DNA from: Dehalococcoidales bacterium
Lineage (GTDB): Bacteria > Chloroflexota > Dehalococcoidia > Dehalococcoidales > CSSed11-197
Direction: 5' to 3'
NCBI GenBank assembly: GCA_028705415.1
Contig: JAQWDO010000044.1
Location: forward strand, 1 to 7,113
Length of the DNA: 7,113 bases
Shown: one piece after another, positions 1-6,076 of the stretch
Numbering within the stretch: the first letter of the stretch is position 1
Layout: every line of letters begins with the position of its first letter
Program-made: the position numbers and the translations under genes
Notes under the pieces: generated by a model
The model's input: the letters and a program-made list of their open reading frames with translations, nothing else
The model's database searches: none
What the model was told of the DNA's origin: nothing

Positions 1-192
1 CTCTTTTCTACCAAAACTTAATCAGCTTACCGGAGGTAAAGAAAAATAATAAACCTTCCTCTTGGTTAAAAGGGGGTTTTGAGAAGGAGGCAAAGAGTAG
101 CACGAAGAGAGAGACAATGTCAAATCCATAATGCAACAAACGTATAAATCATCCACCTGGTTGAATAATTGTAGCTGGCAAATAATATTTTT

Positions 193-214
193 GTTGCAGG
201 TAAAAGCCTGCGGC
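193..214 (+). promoter_or_regulatory. Stem-loop in the fhs leader
   Basis: Bases 193-200 pair with 207-214 around the six-base loop TAAAAG. The stem has eight pairs: six Watson-Crick (GCAGG with CCTGC plus an outer G-C) and two G-U. An alternative outer helix, 170-175 with 213-218, shares two bases with it and could form instead of the outermost pairs. No T-run follows directly, so it does not look like an intrinsic terminator. A role in transcript stability or regulation is inference only; a stem of this size can occur by chance. Confidence 0.3.
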
Positions 215-222
215 TATACTTC

Positions 223-311
223 AAACCCGAATTTAGGGTATATTATTGAACTGGAGAAAATCCCCAAACCGGGACTCAAACCTGTTTCTTAATCCGGCTC
301 TGCTCGGGTTT
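223..311 (+). repeat. Long-range 8-bp inverted repeat in leader
   Basis: AAACCCGA at 223-230 is exactly complementary to TCGGGTTT at 304-311, with 73 bases between the arms. The left arm also overlaps two local alternatives: CCC 226-228 with GGG 236-238, and a hairpin TATAC 215-219 with GTATA 238-242 that encloses it. The local and long-range pairings cannot all form at once without a pseudoknot. This is the kind of layout seen in switching leaders, but the repeat is short and could be fortuitous. Confidence 0.3.
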
Positions 312-342
312 AAATTCATTCAAATGATTTCCAGTAAAATTT

Positions 343-371
343 TTAGCAAAAAAGTTGCCAACGGGTATAAA
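343..371 (+). promoter_or_regulatory. Candidate sigma-70-type promoter for the operon
   Basis: TTAGCA at 343-348 (4 of 6 matches to TTGACA) lies 17 bases upstream of TATAAA at 366-371 (5 of 6 matches to TATAAT). Transcription would start near 378 and give a leader of roughly 45 bases before the fhs start. The surroundings are A+T-rich, so matches of this quality are expected by chance. An alternative weak pair is TTGAAT 161-166 with TAATAT 183-188, spacing 16, which would give a much longer, structured leader. Confidence 0.25.
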
Positions 372-386
372 AAAAGCCTCTGGCAA
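355..386. repeat. Inverted repeat TTGCCA-N20-TGGCAA before fhs
   Basis: TTGCCA at 355-360 is the exact reverse complement of TGGCAA at 381-386. The arms flank the candidate -10 element at 366-371. As RNA, the stem could extend inside with GGG 363-365 against CCT 377-379, leaving an A-rich loop. No T-run follows, so a terminator is unlikely. The position fits an operator for a dimeric repressor or activator, or a hairpin 24 bases ahead of the ribosome binding site. Six-base arms are not statistically strong. Confidence 0.3.
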
Positions 387-422
387 TGGTAGAATTTACT
401 AACTCAAAATAAGGAGGGAATA

Positions 423-2189
423 ATGGTCAGGCTGGACCCAACGCAATTACAGGATTGGCAAATTGCACAGGAAGCTGAAAAAACCATGAAGCCGGTGAGT
501 CAACTGGCCGCAGAATGGGGAATAACCGAAAAAGAGCTCCTTCCTTACGGCCACCATCTCGGAAAAATAGACTTCAAGCTTGTTACCGAACGGCTTAAAG
601 AAAATCCACATGCCAGATATATAGATGTAACCGCGATTACCCCAACACCTCTCGGGGAGGGCAAAAGCACTACTACTATAGGTCTGGTCCAGGGGCTGGG
701 AAAACGAAGGAAAAAGGTTTCCGGCGCCATTCGCCAGCCTTCAGGCGGCCCTACCTTTAATATAAAGGGGAGCGCAGCCGGGGGAGGCCTTTCACAATGT
801 ATCCCCCTGACACCTTTCTCTCTGGGGCTTACCGGCGATATAGACTGTGTAGTAAATGCCCACAATCTTGCTATGGTAGCACTGACCAGCCGCCTCCAGC
901 ACGAATTTATCAATACAGACGAATTCCTTTCTAAACGGAACCTGAAGCGCCTGGATATAGACCCCCGCAACATTGAAATGAAATGGGTCATGGATTACTG
1001 CGCCCAGGCACTTAGGGATATTGTGATCGGCCTTGGCGGCAAGATGGATGGCTTCCTTGCTGAGTCCGGGTTTGCTATAGCTGTGAGCTCCGAGGTCATG
1101 GCTATACTCTCAGTTGCCACCAGTCTCAAAGACATGCGCGAAAGAATGGGACGTATCGTTGTAGCTTATAATCGACGCGGAGACCCTGTAACCACCAAAG
1201 ATCTCGAGGTTGACGGGGCGATGACCGCCTGGATGGTAAGAGCATTAAATCCAAATCTGCTTCAGACCATCGAAGGTCAGCCGGTACTGGTTCATGCCGG
1301 ACCGTTTGCCAATATTGCCGTAGGTCAGTCATCCATTATAGCCGACCAGGTAGCCCTCAGACTCAGTGACTACCATGTCACCGAAAGCGGTTTCGGCGCC
1401 GATATAGGTTTTGAAAAGTTCTGGAACATTAAATGCCGGCTGAGCGGGCTCAAACCCAATTGCGCAGTTGTAGTAGCAACTGTCAGGGCTCTTAAAATGC
1501 ACGGCGGGGGGCCTGTGGTGGTGCCCGGTAAACCGCTCGATGCTGCCTACAAGCAGGAAAATCTTGCCCTGGTTGAAAAAGGCTGCGAAAACTTGATAGC
1601 TCACATAGAAACAGTGAAAAAGTCCGGCATCAATCCGGTAGTTTGTATTAACCGGTTCTATACTGATACTGAGGAGGAAATCAAGCTGGTAAAAAGAGTA
1701 GCCGAACGGGCAGGAGCTCGGGCAGCCGTATCCGAGCACTGGCTTAAAGGCGGAGACGGCGCCCTTGAACTTGCCGATGCCGTAGTTGACGCATGTAAAG
1801 AAGAAAATGATTTCAAGCTGCTTTATGATGGAGCCGAACCTATTACAGAACGGATAGAAAAAATCGCCGCAGAAGTTTACGGGGCGACAGGAGTAACCTT
1901 CACCCCGGAAGCTATGAGCAAAATCGAAAGGCTGGAAAAGGACGAGGCAATGCGCAACTATCCTGTGTGTATGGTAAAAACTCACCTCAGCCTTTCTCAT
2001 GACCCCCAGGTAAAGGGCCGCCCGGTCGACTGGGTGCTGCCAGTAAGTGACATACTCACCTATGGAGGAGCCGGGTTTATTGTACCGGTAGCCGGTGGAA
2101 TCAAACTGATGCCAGGCACCTCTTCTGATCCGGCATTTCGCCGCATCGACGTTGATACCGAAACCGGAAAAGTAGAAGGGTTGTTCTAG
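423..2189 (+). CDS. fhs: Formate--tetrahydrofolate ligase
   Basis: Cytoplasmic enzyme that joins formate to tetrahydrofolate with ATP hydrolysis, giving 10-formyl-THF: the first folate step of the methyl branch of the Wood-Ljungdahl pathway. The 588-residue product is somewhat longer than the roughly 560 of the Moorella enzyme. Visible motifs are the P-loop PLGEGKST (76-83, Lys81), RQPSGGP (104-110, Arg104 probably at the formyl-phosphate site), GSAAGGG (116-122), LTGDI (136-140), HAGPFANIA (291-299), ESGFGADIGFEKF (321-333), the second family signature VATVRALKMHGG (351-362), NRFYTDTE (410-417) and the C-terminal GLF. The ATG at 423 follows AAGGAGG (411-417) with five bases between. The sequence looks closer to the eukaryotic C1-THF synthase domain and to desulfobacterial enzymes than to classical acetogen Fhs. 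It is first in the operon; family assignment is certain, the subtype is from memory. Confidence 0.97.
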   Translation: MVRLDPTQLQDWQIAQEAEKTMKPVSQLAAEWGITEKELLPYGHHLGKIDFKLVTERLKENPHARYIDVTAITPTPLGEGKSTTTIGLVQGLGKRRKKVSGAIRQPSGGPTFNIKGSAAGGGLSQCIPLTPFSLGLTGDIDCVVNAHNLAMVALTSRLQHEFINTDEFLSKRNLKRLDIDPRNIEMKWVMDYCAQALRDIVIGLGGKMDGFLAESGFAIAVSSEVMAILSVATSLKDMRERMGRIVVAYNRRGDPVTTKDLEVDGAMTAWMVRALNPNLLQTIEGQPVLVHAGPFANIAVGQSSIIADQVALRLSDYHVTESGFGADIGFEKFWNIKCRLSGLKPNCAVVVATVRALKMHGGGPVVVPGKPLDAAYKQENLALVEKGCENLIAHIETVKKSGINPVVCINRFYTDTEEEIKLVKRVAERAGARAAVSEHWLKGGDGALELADAVVDACKEENDFKLLYDGAEPITERIEKIAAEVYGATGVTFTPEAMSKIERLEKDEAMRNYPVCMVKTHLSLSHDPQVKGRPVDWVLPVSDILTYGGAGFIVPVAGGIKLMPGTSSDPAFRRIDVDTETGKVEGLF

Positions 2190-2200
2190 AACATACAATC

Positions 2201-2216
2201 AAGGACAGAAATATTG
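2201..2216 (+). promoter_or_regulatory. RBS and TTG start of the RACo-like gene
   Basis: AAGGA at 2201-2205 lies eight bases before a TTG at 2214-2216. No in-frame ATG or GTG occurs between the fhs stop (2187-2189) and the conserved ferredoxin domain, which begins about ten codons after this TTG. TTG is therefore the likely initiator. Both the weaker AAGGA site and the TTG suggest lower translation than of fhs, folD, acsD and acsC, all with ATG and a longer purine-rich site. That would suit a repair enzyme needed in small amounts; the link to dose is inference. Confidence 0.7.
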
Positions 2217-4106
2217 ACCGTAAAACAGGATAACCAATACCAGGTTCGCTTCTTGCCGGACAATATCGTTGTAAGGGCAGGCAAAGGGGAATCACTCCTT
2301 AAGATAGCCCTGAAAGCCGGCGTCCACCTGACTACAACTTGCGGCGGTTCGGGCACCTGCAGTTCCTGCCGCATACTGATAATCAAAGGTAATCTGGATT
2401 GCAAACACTCTTATGGAATCACGGAATATGATTTCAAACGCGGGGTCAGGCTGGCATGCCAGAGCTGTGTCACAGGTGATGTTGTCGTTGAAGTTCCCAA
2501 AACTACCGATCTTGCAAGTACTTCCATAAACGCATTTCGTGAAATACCGGCGGCCTTGCCTCTACTGAACCCGATTACCCGCAAACTGGCATTACAGCTG
2601 CCCGTACCGACAATTGGAGATAACAGAGCCGATTTAAAACGGCTGAAACACGTTCTGAAAAATCACGGCTATGAAAACGTACTGGTAGATTATGATGTCG
2701 TGAAACAAATACCCGGGATAATGAGAGAGAAGAATTGGAGCATTACGGCTACGCTTTGCACTTCAACAAATGTTCCACTGCTTTCCAGGCTGGAAAGCGG
2801 AGATACCACCACCAATCATTACGGAGCTGTGTTTGATCTGGGCACTACTGCAGTACGCGGGAGAATAATTGCGGCTGACTCCGGACAAGTTATGGCAGAA
2901 GAGACGGCATACAACCGCCAGAGAGAATACGGAGAAGATATTATAAGCCGGATATCTTACTGCCGGAGACCGGAGGGCATTGAAGTTCTCCAAAAACTCA
3001 TCTCGGATACATTAAATGTGTTGATTGAAAAAATGGTTTTATCCAGTGGAATTGACGACGGCGATATCAGCTCGGTTGTGATTGCGGGAAATACGGTAAT
3101 GGTGCAGCTTCTGCTGGCAATTGACCCGGAACCACTGCGGCTTTCGCCTTACGTTCCTGCCATTGACAATACACCGCCTGTCAAAGCCAGTGAACTGGGA
3201 ATAAACCTGGGGCGGCACTGCTATGTGCATATTATTCCAGTAATAGCCAGTTACGTCGGAGGAGATATCGTTGCCGGAATTGCCGCCTGCGGGATGCATG
3301 AAAGCGACAAGGTCAATCTTTATATCGATATCGGCACCAATGGAGAAATCGTCCTCGGCAAGAAGGAATGGATGGTAACCACCGCCTGCAGCGCCGGTCC
3401 AACCTTCGAAGGGGGAGGAATCAGGCACGGAATGCTCGCAGTGGCTGGAGCGATAGAAGACTTTGAACTGCCAGATCCATGCGGAGAACCTTCAATCAGG
3501 ATCATAGGTGATATTAACCCCGCCGGCATCTGCGGATCTGGTTTAATAAACGCAGTTTCGGCTTTGTTTACTTCCGGTCTACTGGGCAGAAATGGCAAAT
3601 TTAATTCCGAATTATCATGCTCGCGGCTTCGAAAGGGGACAGATGGTTTTGAATATGTTCTTGCAGACGGCAGCTCTACTTCCAGTGGCAAAGACATTGT
3701 TCTTACTGAAGTAGATGTAGATAATTTTATCCGTTCCAAAGCCGCAATCTATGCCGGATGTCAGACGCTTGCCGACAGTGTTGGAATTGGCACGCATGAA
3801 ATTGATAATATTATTATAGCCGGAACATTCGGCAGTCAAATTAACATAGAAAAAGCTGTCAGGGTAGGGCTGCTCCCGGATATGGCCAGGGATAAATTCA
3901 GGTTTGTCGGTAATGGGTCGCTCAAGGGAGCTCATACAGCATTCCTGTCCCTGAAAACCTGTCAGGATATGCTCAAAATTGCCGATATGATAACCGGAAT
4001 CGAACTATCGGAAAATGAGGCATTTATGGATAATTACGTATCCAGCCTCTTTTTACCGCATACCGATCTTAACCGGTTTCCGTCATTTTTAAACCAACGG
4101 GGATAA
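2214..4106 (+). CDS. RACo-like reductive activator of corrinoid Fe-S protein (2Fe-2S/ASKHA ATPase)
   Basis: Probably reduces the inactive Co(II) cobamide of the corrinoid iron-sulfur protein to Co(I), using low-potential electrons and ATP hydrolysis. The 630-residue product starts with a ferredoxin-like domain (about 10-95). Its 2Fe-2S ligands are Cys43, Cys49 and Cys52 (CGGSGTCSSC, spacing CX5CX2C) and probably Cys82 in RLACQSC. A linker and middle region (about 100-200) follows. Then comes the DUF4445/ASKHA ATPase domain, with phosphate-1 loop FDLGTTAVRG (207-216), phosphate-2 loop YIDIGTNGEI (370-379) and adenosine motif IIIAGTFGSQ (533-542). The end, with FLPHTDLNRFPSF (613-625), is typical of the family. 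It starts 24 bases after fhs and precedes folD, acsD and acsC, so AcsC/AcsD is the likely client. Related proteins activate methyltransferase corrinoid proteins (RamA-like, which carry other clusters); that client cannot be excluded. Confidence 0.88.
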   Translation: MTVKQDNQYQVRFLPDNIVVRAGKGESLLKIALKAGVHLTTTCGGSGTCSSCRILIIKGNLDCKHSYGITEYDFKRGVRLACQSCVTGDVVVEVPKTTDLASTSINAFREIPAALPLLNPITRKLALQLPVPTIGDNRADLKRLKHVLKNHGYENVLVDYDVVKQIPGIMREKNWSITATLCTSTNVPLLSRLESGDTTTNHYGAVFDLGTTAVRGRIIAADSGQVMAEETAYNRQREYGEDIISRISYCRRPEGIEVLQKLISDTLNVLIEKMVLSSGIDDGDISSVVIAGNTVMVQLLLAIDPEPLRLSPYVPAIDNTPPVKASELGINLGRHCYVHIIPVIASYVGGDIVAGIAACGMHESDKVNLYIDIGTNGEIVLGKKEWMVTTACSAGPTFEGGGIRHGMLAVAGAIEDFELPDPCGEPSIRIIGDINPAGICGSGLINAVSALFTSGLLGRNGKFNSELSCSRLRKGTDGFEYVLADGSSTSSGKDIVLTEVDVDNFIRSKAAIYAGCQTLADSVGIGTHEIDNIIIAGTFGSQINIEKAVRVGLLPDMARDKFRFVGNGSLKGAHTAFLSLKTCQDMLKIADMITGIELSENEAFMDNYVSSLFLPHTDLNRFPSFLNQRG

Positions 4107-4124
4107 CCGCAACGGAATAACAAC

Positions 4125-4145
4125 TATACACAAGTAAAAGGAGTA
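4125..4145 (+). promoter_or_regulatory. folD translation initiation region, shared with acsD
   Basis: TATAC followed four bases later by GTAAAAGGAGTA (4134-4145) lies directly before folD, the AAAAGGAG core ending five bases from the ATG. The same 12-mer recurs before acsD at 5083-5094, with TATAC five bases upstream of it. Part of the match is just a good Shine-Dalgarno sequence; the flanking identity is beyond what ribosome binding requires. Confidence 0.5.
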
Positions 4146-4148
4146 ATT

Positions 4149-5048
4149 ATGACTGCCAGACTGATCGATGGTAAAAAAATTGCCGAGGAGATAAAGGAAG
4201 AGCTTAAGACCCAGATTGAGCAGTTGAACAAAATACACTCTCTGGTACCGGGTCTGGCAACCGTACTGGTCGGCGATGATCCGGCAAGCCACGTTTATGT
4301 AAACTTAAAGATTAAAAATTGCCAGGCCCTGGGGATTGCTTCTTTCAACCACCAGCTCTCTGCAGAGACAAGCCAGAAGGAACTGCTTGACCTGGTTCAC
4401 AATCTTAATGCCGATCCCGCAGTTCACGGCATTCTGGTACAGGTGCCTCTTCCAAAACATATTGATGAAACCGAAGTCCTGCTATCTATCGATCCGAAAA
4501 AGGATGTTGACGGCTTCCATCCCTTCAGCCTTGGGAAAATGGTTATCGGAGAGGATACTTTCTTATCCTGCACTCCTGCAGGTATCCAGCAATTGCTCAT
4601 AAGAAGCAATATCGAAACCCAGGGCAAACATGTAGTTGTAGTTGGACGCTCAAATATTGTAGGAAAACCGATAGCAAATATTCTAATGCAGAAAAACCCA
4701 CATGCCAATGCTACAGTTACTATATGCCACAGCCGGACGCCCAATATTAAAGACTATACCCTGCAAGCAGATATACTGATTGTTGCAATTGGAATCCCCG
4801 GGTTTATTACCGCAGATATGGTCAAGGAAGGGGTAACAGTCATTGATGTTGGTACCAACAAGATCGGTACCACAAGCACGGGAAAAGCCAGGCTGACAGG
4901 CGACGTTGCCTTTGAAGAGGTAAGCGAAATAGCCGGGGCGATAACCCCTTCACCGGGAGGTGTTGGCCCAATGACCATCGCCATGCTGATGTCAAATACC
5001 GTAAAAGCCGCAAAACTTTCAATCGGCCTGAAACCACAGGACCCTTAA
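4149..5048 (+). CDS. folD: Bifunctional methylene-THF dehydrogenase / methenyl-THF cyclohydrolase
   Basis: Cytoplasmic enzyme interconverting 10-formyl-THF, methenyl-THF and methylene-THF with NAD(P)H; it takes the product of Fhs, encoded two genes upstream. The 299-residue length is slightly above the roughly 288 of the E. coli protein. Catalytic residues align with E. coli numbering without shift: Tyr50 and Lys54 (YVNLK), Gln98 (ILVQVPLP) and Asp121 (KDVDGF). The nucleotide-binding domain shows VVVGRSNIVGKP (163-174), with Arg167-Ser168 of the type that often binds the NADP phosphate, though cofactor choice cannot be read safely. TPSPGGVGPMT (266-276) is the conserved C-terminal signature. 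The ATG follows AAAAGGAG by five bases. The gap of 42 bases after the RACo-like gene holds no terminator, fitting one transcript. Besides carbon flow to acetyl-CoA, it would supply one-carbon units for purines and thymidylate. Confidence 0.97.
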   Translation: MTARLIDGKKIAEEIKEELKTQIEQLNKIHSLVPGLATVLVGDDPASHVYVNLKIKNCQALGIASFNHQLSAETSQKELLDLVHNLNADPAVHGILVQVPLPKHIDETEVLLSIDPKKDVDGFHPFSLGKMVIGEDTFLSCTPAGIQQLLIRSNIETQGKHVVVVGRSNIVGKPIANILMQKNPHANATVTICHSRTPNIKDYTLQADILIVAIGIPGFITADMVKEGVTVIDVGTNKIGTTSTGKARLTGDVAFEEVSEIAGAITPSPGGVGPMTIAMLMSNTVKAAKLSIGLKPQDP

Positions 5049-5072
5049 AGCTGAATACCAGGCCAGTTTATA

Positions 5073-5094
5073 TATACGCCAGGTAAAAGGAGTA
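5073..5094 (+). promoter_or_regulatory. acsD translation initiation region, repeat of the folD one
   Basis: TATAC (5073-5077), five bases, then GTAAAAGGAGTA (5083-5094), seven to eight bases before the acsD ATG at 5100. The 12-mer is identical to that before folD. The rest of the 51-base folD-acsD gap shows no terminator-like hairpin, so read-through from folD is expected. Confidence 0.5.
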
Positions 5095-5099
5095 TTGGA

Positions 5100-6044
5100 A
5101 TGCCATTTGAATCCCCCCGAATAAAATATAACGGGAGAATAAGAGAAGCCGGAATAGGTCAGGGTGAAAACATCATACGGGCAGGAGGACAAAACTGTTA
5201 TCCTTTCCACAGTTTCGAAGGAACAACGCCCAACCTGCCAAAAATAGCTATGGAGGTTTATGACTGCTTGCCGGAGGGCTGGCCGGCAGCGGCAATTGGG
5301 CCTTTTAAAGACGTCATCGGGAACCCTTCACAATGGGCTCAAAAATGCGTAACAGAATATGGCGCAAATATGATTTGCCTGCAGCTTGCTGGCACCGACC
5401 CCAACTGGCTTGACAGAAGCCCCGAAGAGGCAGCCAGAGTAACACTTGAAGTTGCACAGGCTATAGATGTACCGCTAATTGTTTGGGGCACCGCAAACCA
5501 GGAGAAGGACAGCCAGGTACTAACCGCAATAGCCCGGGAATGCTCCGGTAAACGGCTGGTCATCGGACCGGTTGAAGAAAAGAACTACAAGAGCATTGCC
5601 GATGCTGCCATGCAAAACAGCCACCTGATTATCGCTTCCTCGCCTATCGATATCAACCTGGCCAAGCAATTAAATATATTAATTGCCAATACTGGCATTC
5701 CGGCAAACGATATTTTAATCGATCCGACTGTCAGCAGTGTCGGTTATGGAATCGAGTACTGCTATTCTGTGATGGAACGCATTCGCATAGCCGCACTTAC
5801 CCAGCAGGACGATAAATTACAGATGCCGATAATCTGTAACGTTGCCCGGGAAGCCTGGAAGGCTAAAGAGGCAAAGATTCCAGCTGTCGATAACCCTGCG
5901 CTGGGAGATGAAGAAAAGCGCGGTATTTTGCTTGAAGCTGTGTCGGCTATGGTATTGCTGCTGGCCGGTGGAGATATAATGATAATGCGCCACCCGGAAG
6001 CAATCCGATTGGTAAAAGAAGTAATCGGAGAACTCGCCGGTTAA
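5100..6044 (+). CDS. acsD: Corrinoid iron-sulfur protein small (delta) subunit
   Basis: Small subunit of the heterodimeric corrinoid iron-sulfur protein (CoFeSP), which carries the methyl group from methyl-THF:CoFeSP methyltransferase to acetyl-CoA synthase. The 314 residues are near the family length (about 310-325). The protein is expected to be a TIM barrel without its own metal cluster that helps hold the cobamide at the interface with AcsC. Recognised stretches include the N-terminal GGQNCYPFHSFEG (29-41), the barrel strand MICLQLAGTDPN (91-102), PLIVWGTANQEKD (125-137), ILIDPTVSSVGYG (205-217), NVAREAWKAKEA (247-258) and GGDIMIMRHPEA (290-301). The ATG follows AAAAGGAG by seven bases. 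acsC begins 29 bases downstream, which supports the paired-subunit call and co-translation in similar amounts. An archaeal CdhD assignment is less likely given the THF-type neighbours. Function is known from the family; no residue oddity was noticed. Confidence 0.95.
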   Translation: MPFESPRIKYNGRIREAGIGQGENIIRAGGQNCYPFHSFEGTTPNLPKIAMEVYDCLPEGWPAAAIGPFKDVIGNPSQWAQKCVTEYGANMICLQLAGTDPNWLDRSPEEAARVTLEVAQAIDVPLIVWGTANQEKDSQVLTAIARECSGKRLVIGPVEEKNYKSIADAAMQNSHLIIASSPIDINLAKQLNILIANTGIPANDILIDPTVSSVGYGIEYCYSVMERIRIAALTQQDDKLQMPIICNVAREAWKAKEAKIPAVDNPALGDEEKRGILLEAVSAMVLLLAGGDIMIMRHPEAIRLVKEVIGELAG

Positions 6045-6059
6045 CCTGATTAGCATATT

Positions 6060-6076
6060 AAGGAGATATTTATATG
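6060..6076 (+). promoter_or_regulatory. RBS and start of acsC
   Basis: AAGGAG at 6060-6065 lies eight bases before the ATG at 6074-6076. This fixes the start of acsC, whose 3' end is outside the window. The first encoded residues, MALSGIEIFKLLPKTNCG, match the usual N-terminus of the large CoFeSP subunit. Confidence 0.8.

Larger units (their letters stand above)
1..422. other. Non-coding leader upstream of fhs
   Basis: This stretch holds no convincing gene. Frame 3 is open from base 3 to a TAA at 129-131 (about 42 codons), and frame 2 from base 2 to a TAA at 47-49. Either could be the 3' tail of an upstream gene, but both are short, rich in Lys and Ser, and not recognisable. The region is A+T-rich compared with the genes. 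It contains a small hairpin (27-31 with 35-39), a better stem-loop at 193-214, a long-range inverted repeat (223-230 with 304-311), a TTGCCA/TGGCAA inverted repeat at 355-386 and a weak promoter candidate. I see no match to the tetrahydrofolate or cobalamin riboswitch consensus as I remember them. It most likely holds the operon promoter and a 5' untranslated leader. Confidence 0.6.

Noticed and set aside
68..80. AAAAGGGGGTTTT as a terminator or palindrome.
   Set aside because: The flanks are complementary, but the stem would be four A-T pairs around a G5 loop, too weak for an intrinsic terminator.
3..131. Open frame at the left edge as the tail of an upstream gene.
   Set aside because: About 42 codons without a stop is not unusual by chance, and the Lys/Ser-rich product is not recognisable. 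Noted under the leader but not called as a gene.
355..395. TTGCCA (355-360) with TAGAAT (390-395) as a promoter.
   Set aside because: The spacing of 29 bases is far outside the usable range for a sigma-70-type promoter.
1..422. A tetrahydrofolate or cobalamin riboswitch controlling the operon.
   Set aside because: Expected for the pathway, but I found neither the conserved THF-riboswitch segments nor a B12 box. Only generic complementarities are present. A covariance-model search would be decisive.
1329..2198. A 289-codon open frame on the minus strand opposite fhs.
   Set aside because: It lies almost wholly within fhs, its product is Cys/Phe/Tyr-rich with no recognisable motif, and fhs is certain. 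It is an antisense shadow of coding sequence.
3320..3739. Minus-strand open frames opposite the RACo-like gene, including this 139-codon one.
   Set aside because: The sense gene carries clear ferredoxin and ASKHA motifs throughout; the antisense products show none.
4336..4602. An 88-codon plus-strand frame inside folD.
   Set aside because: It is out of frame with folD, whose catalytic Gln98 and Asp121 are encoded across the same bases; no start signal or motif supports it.
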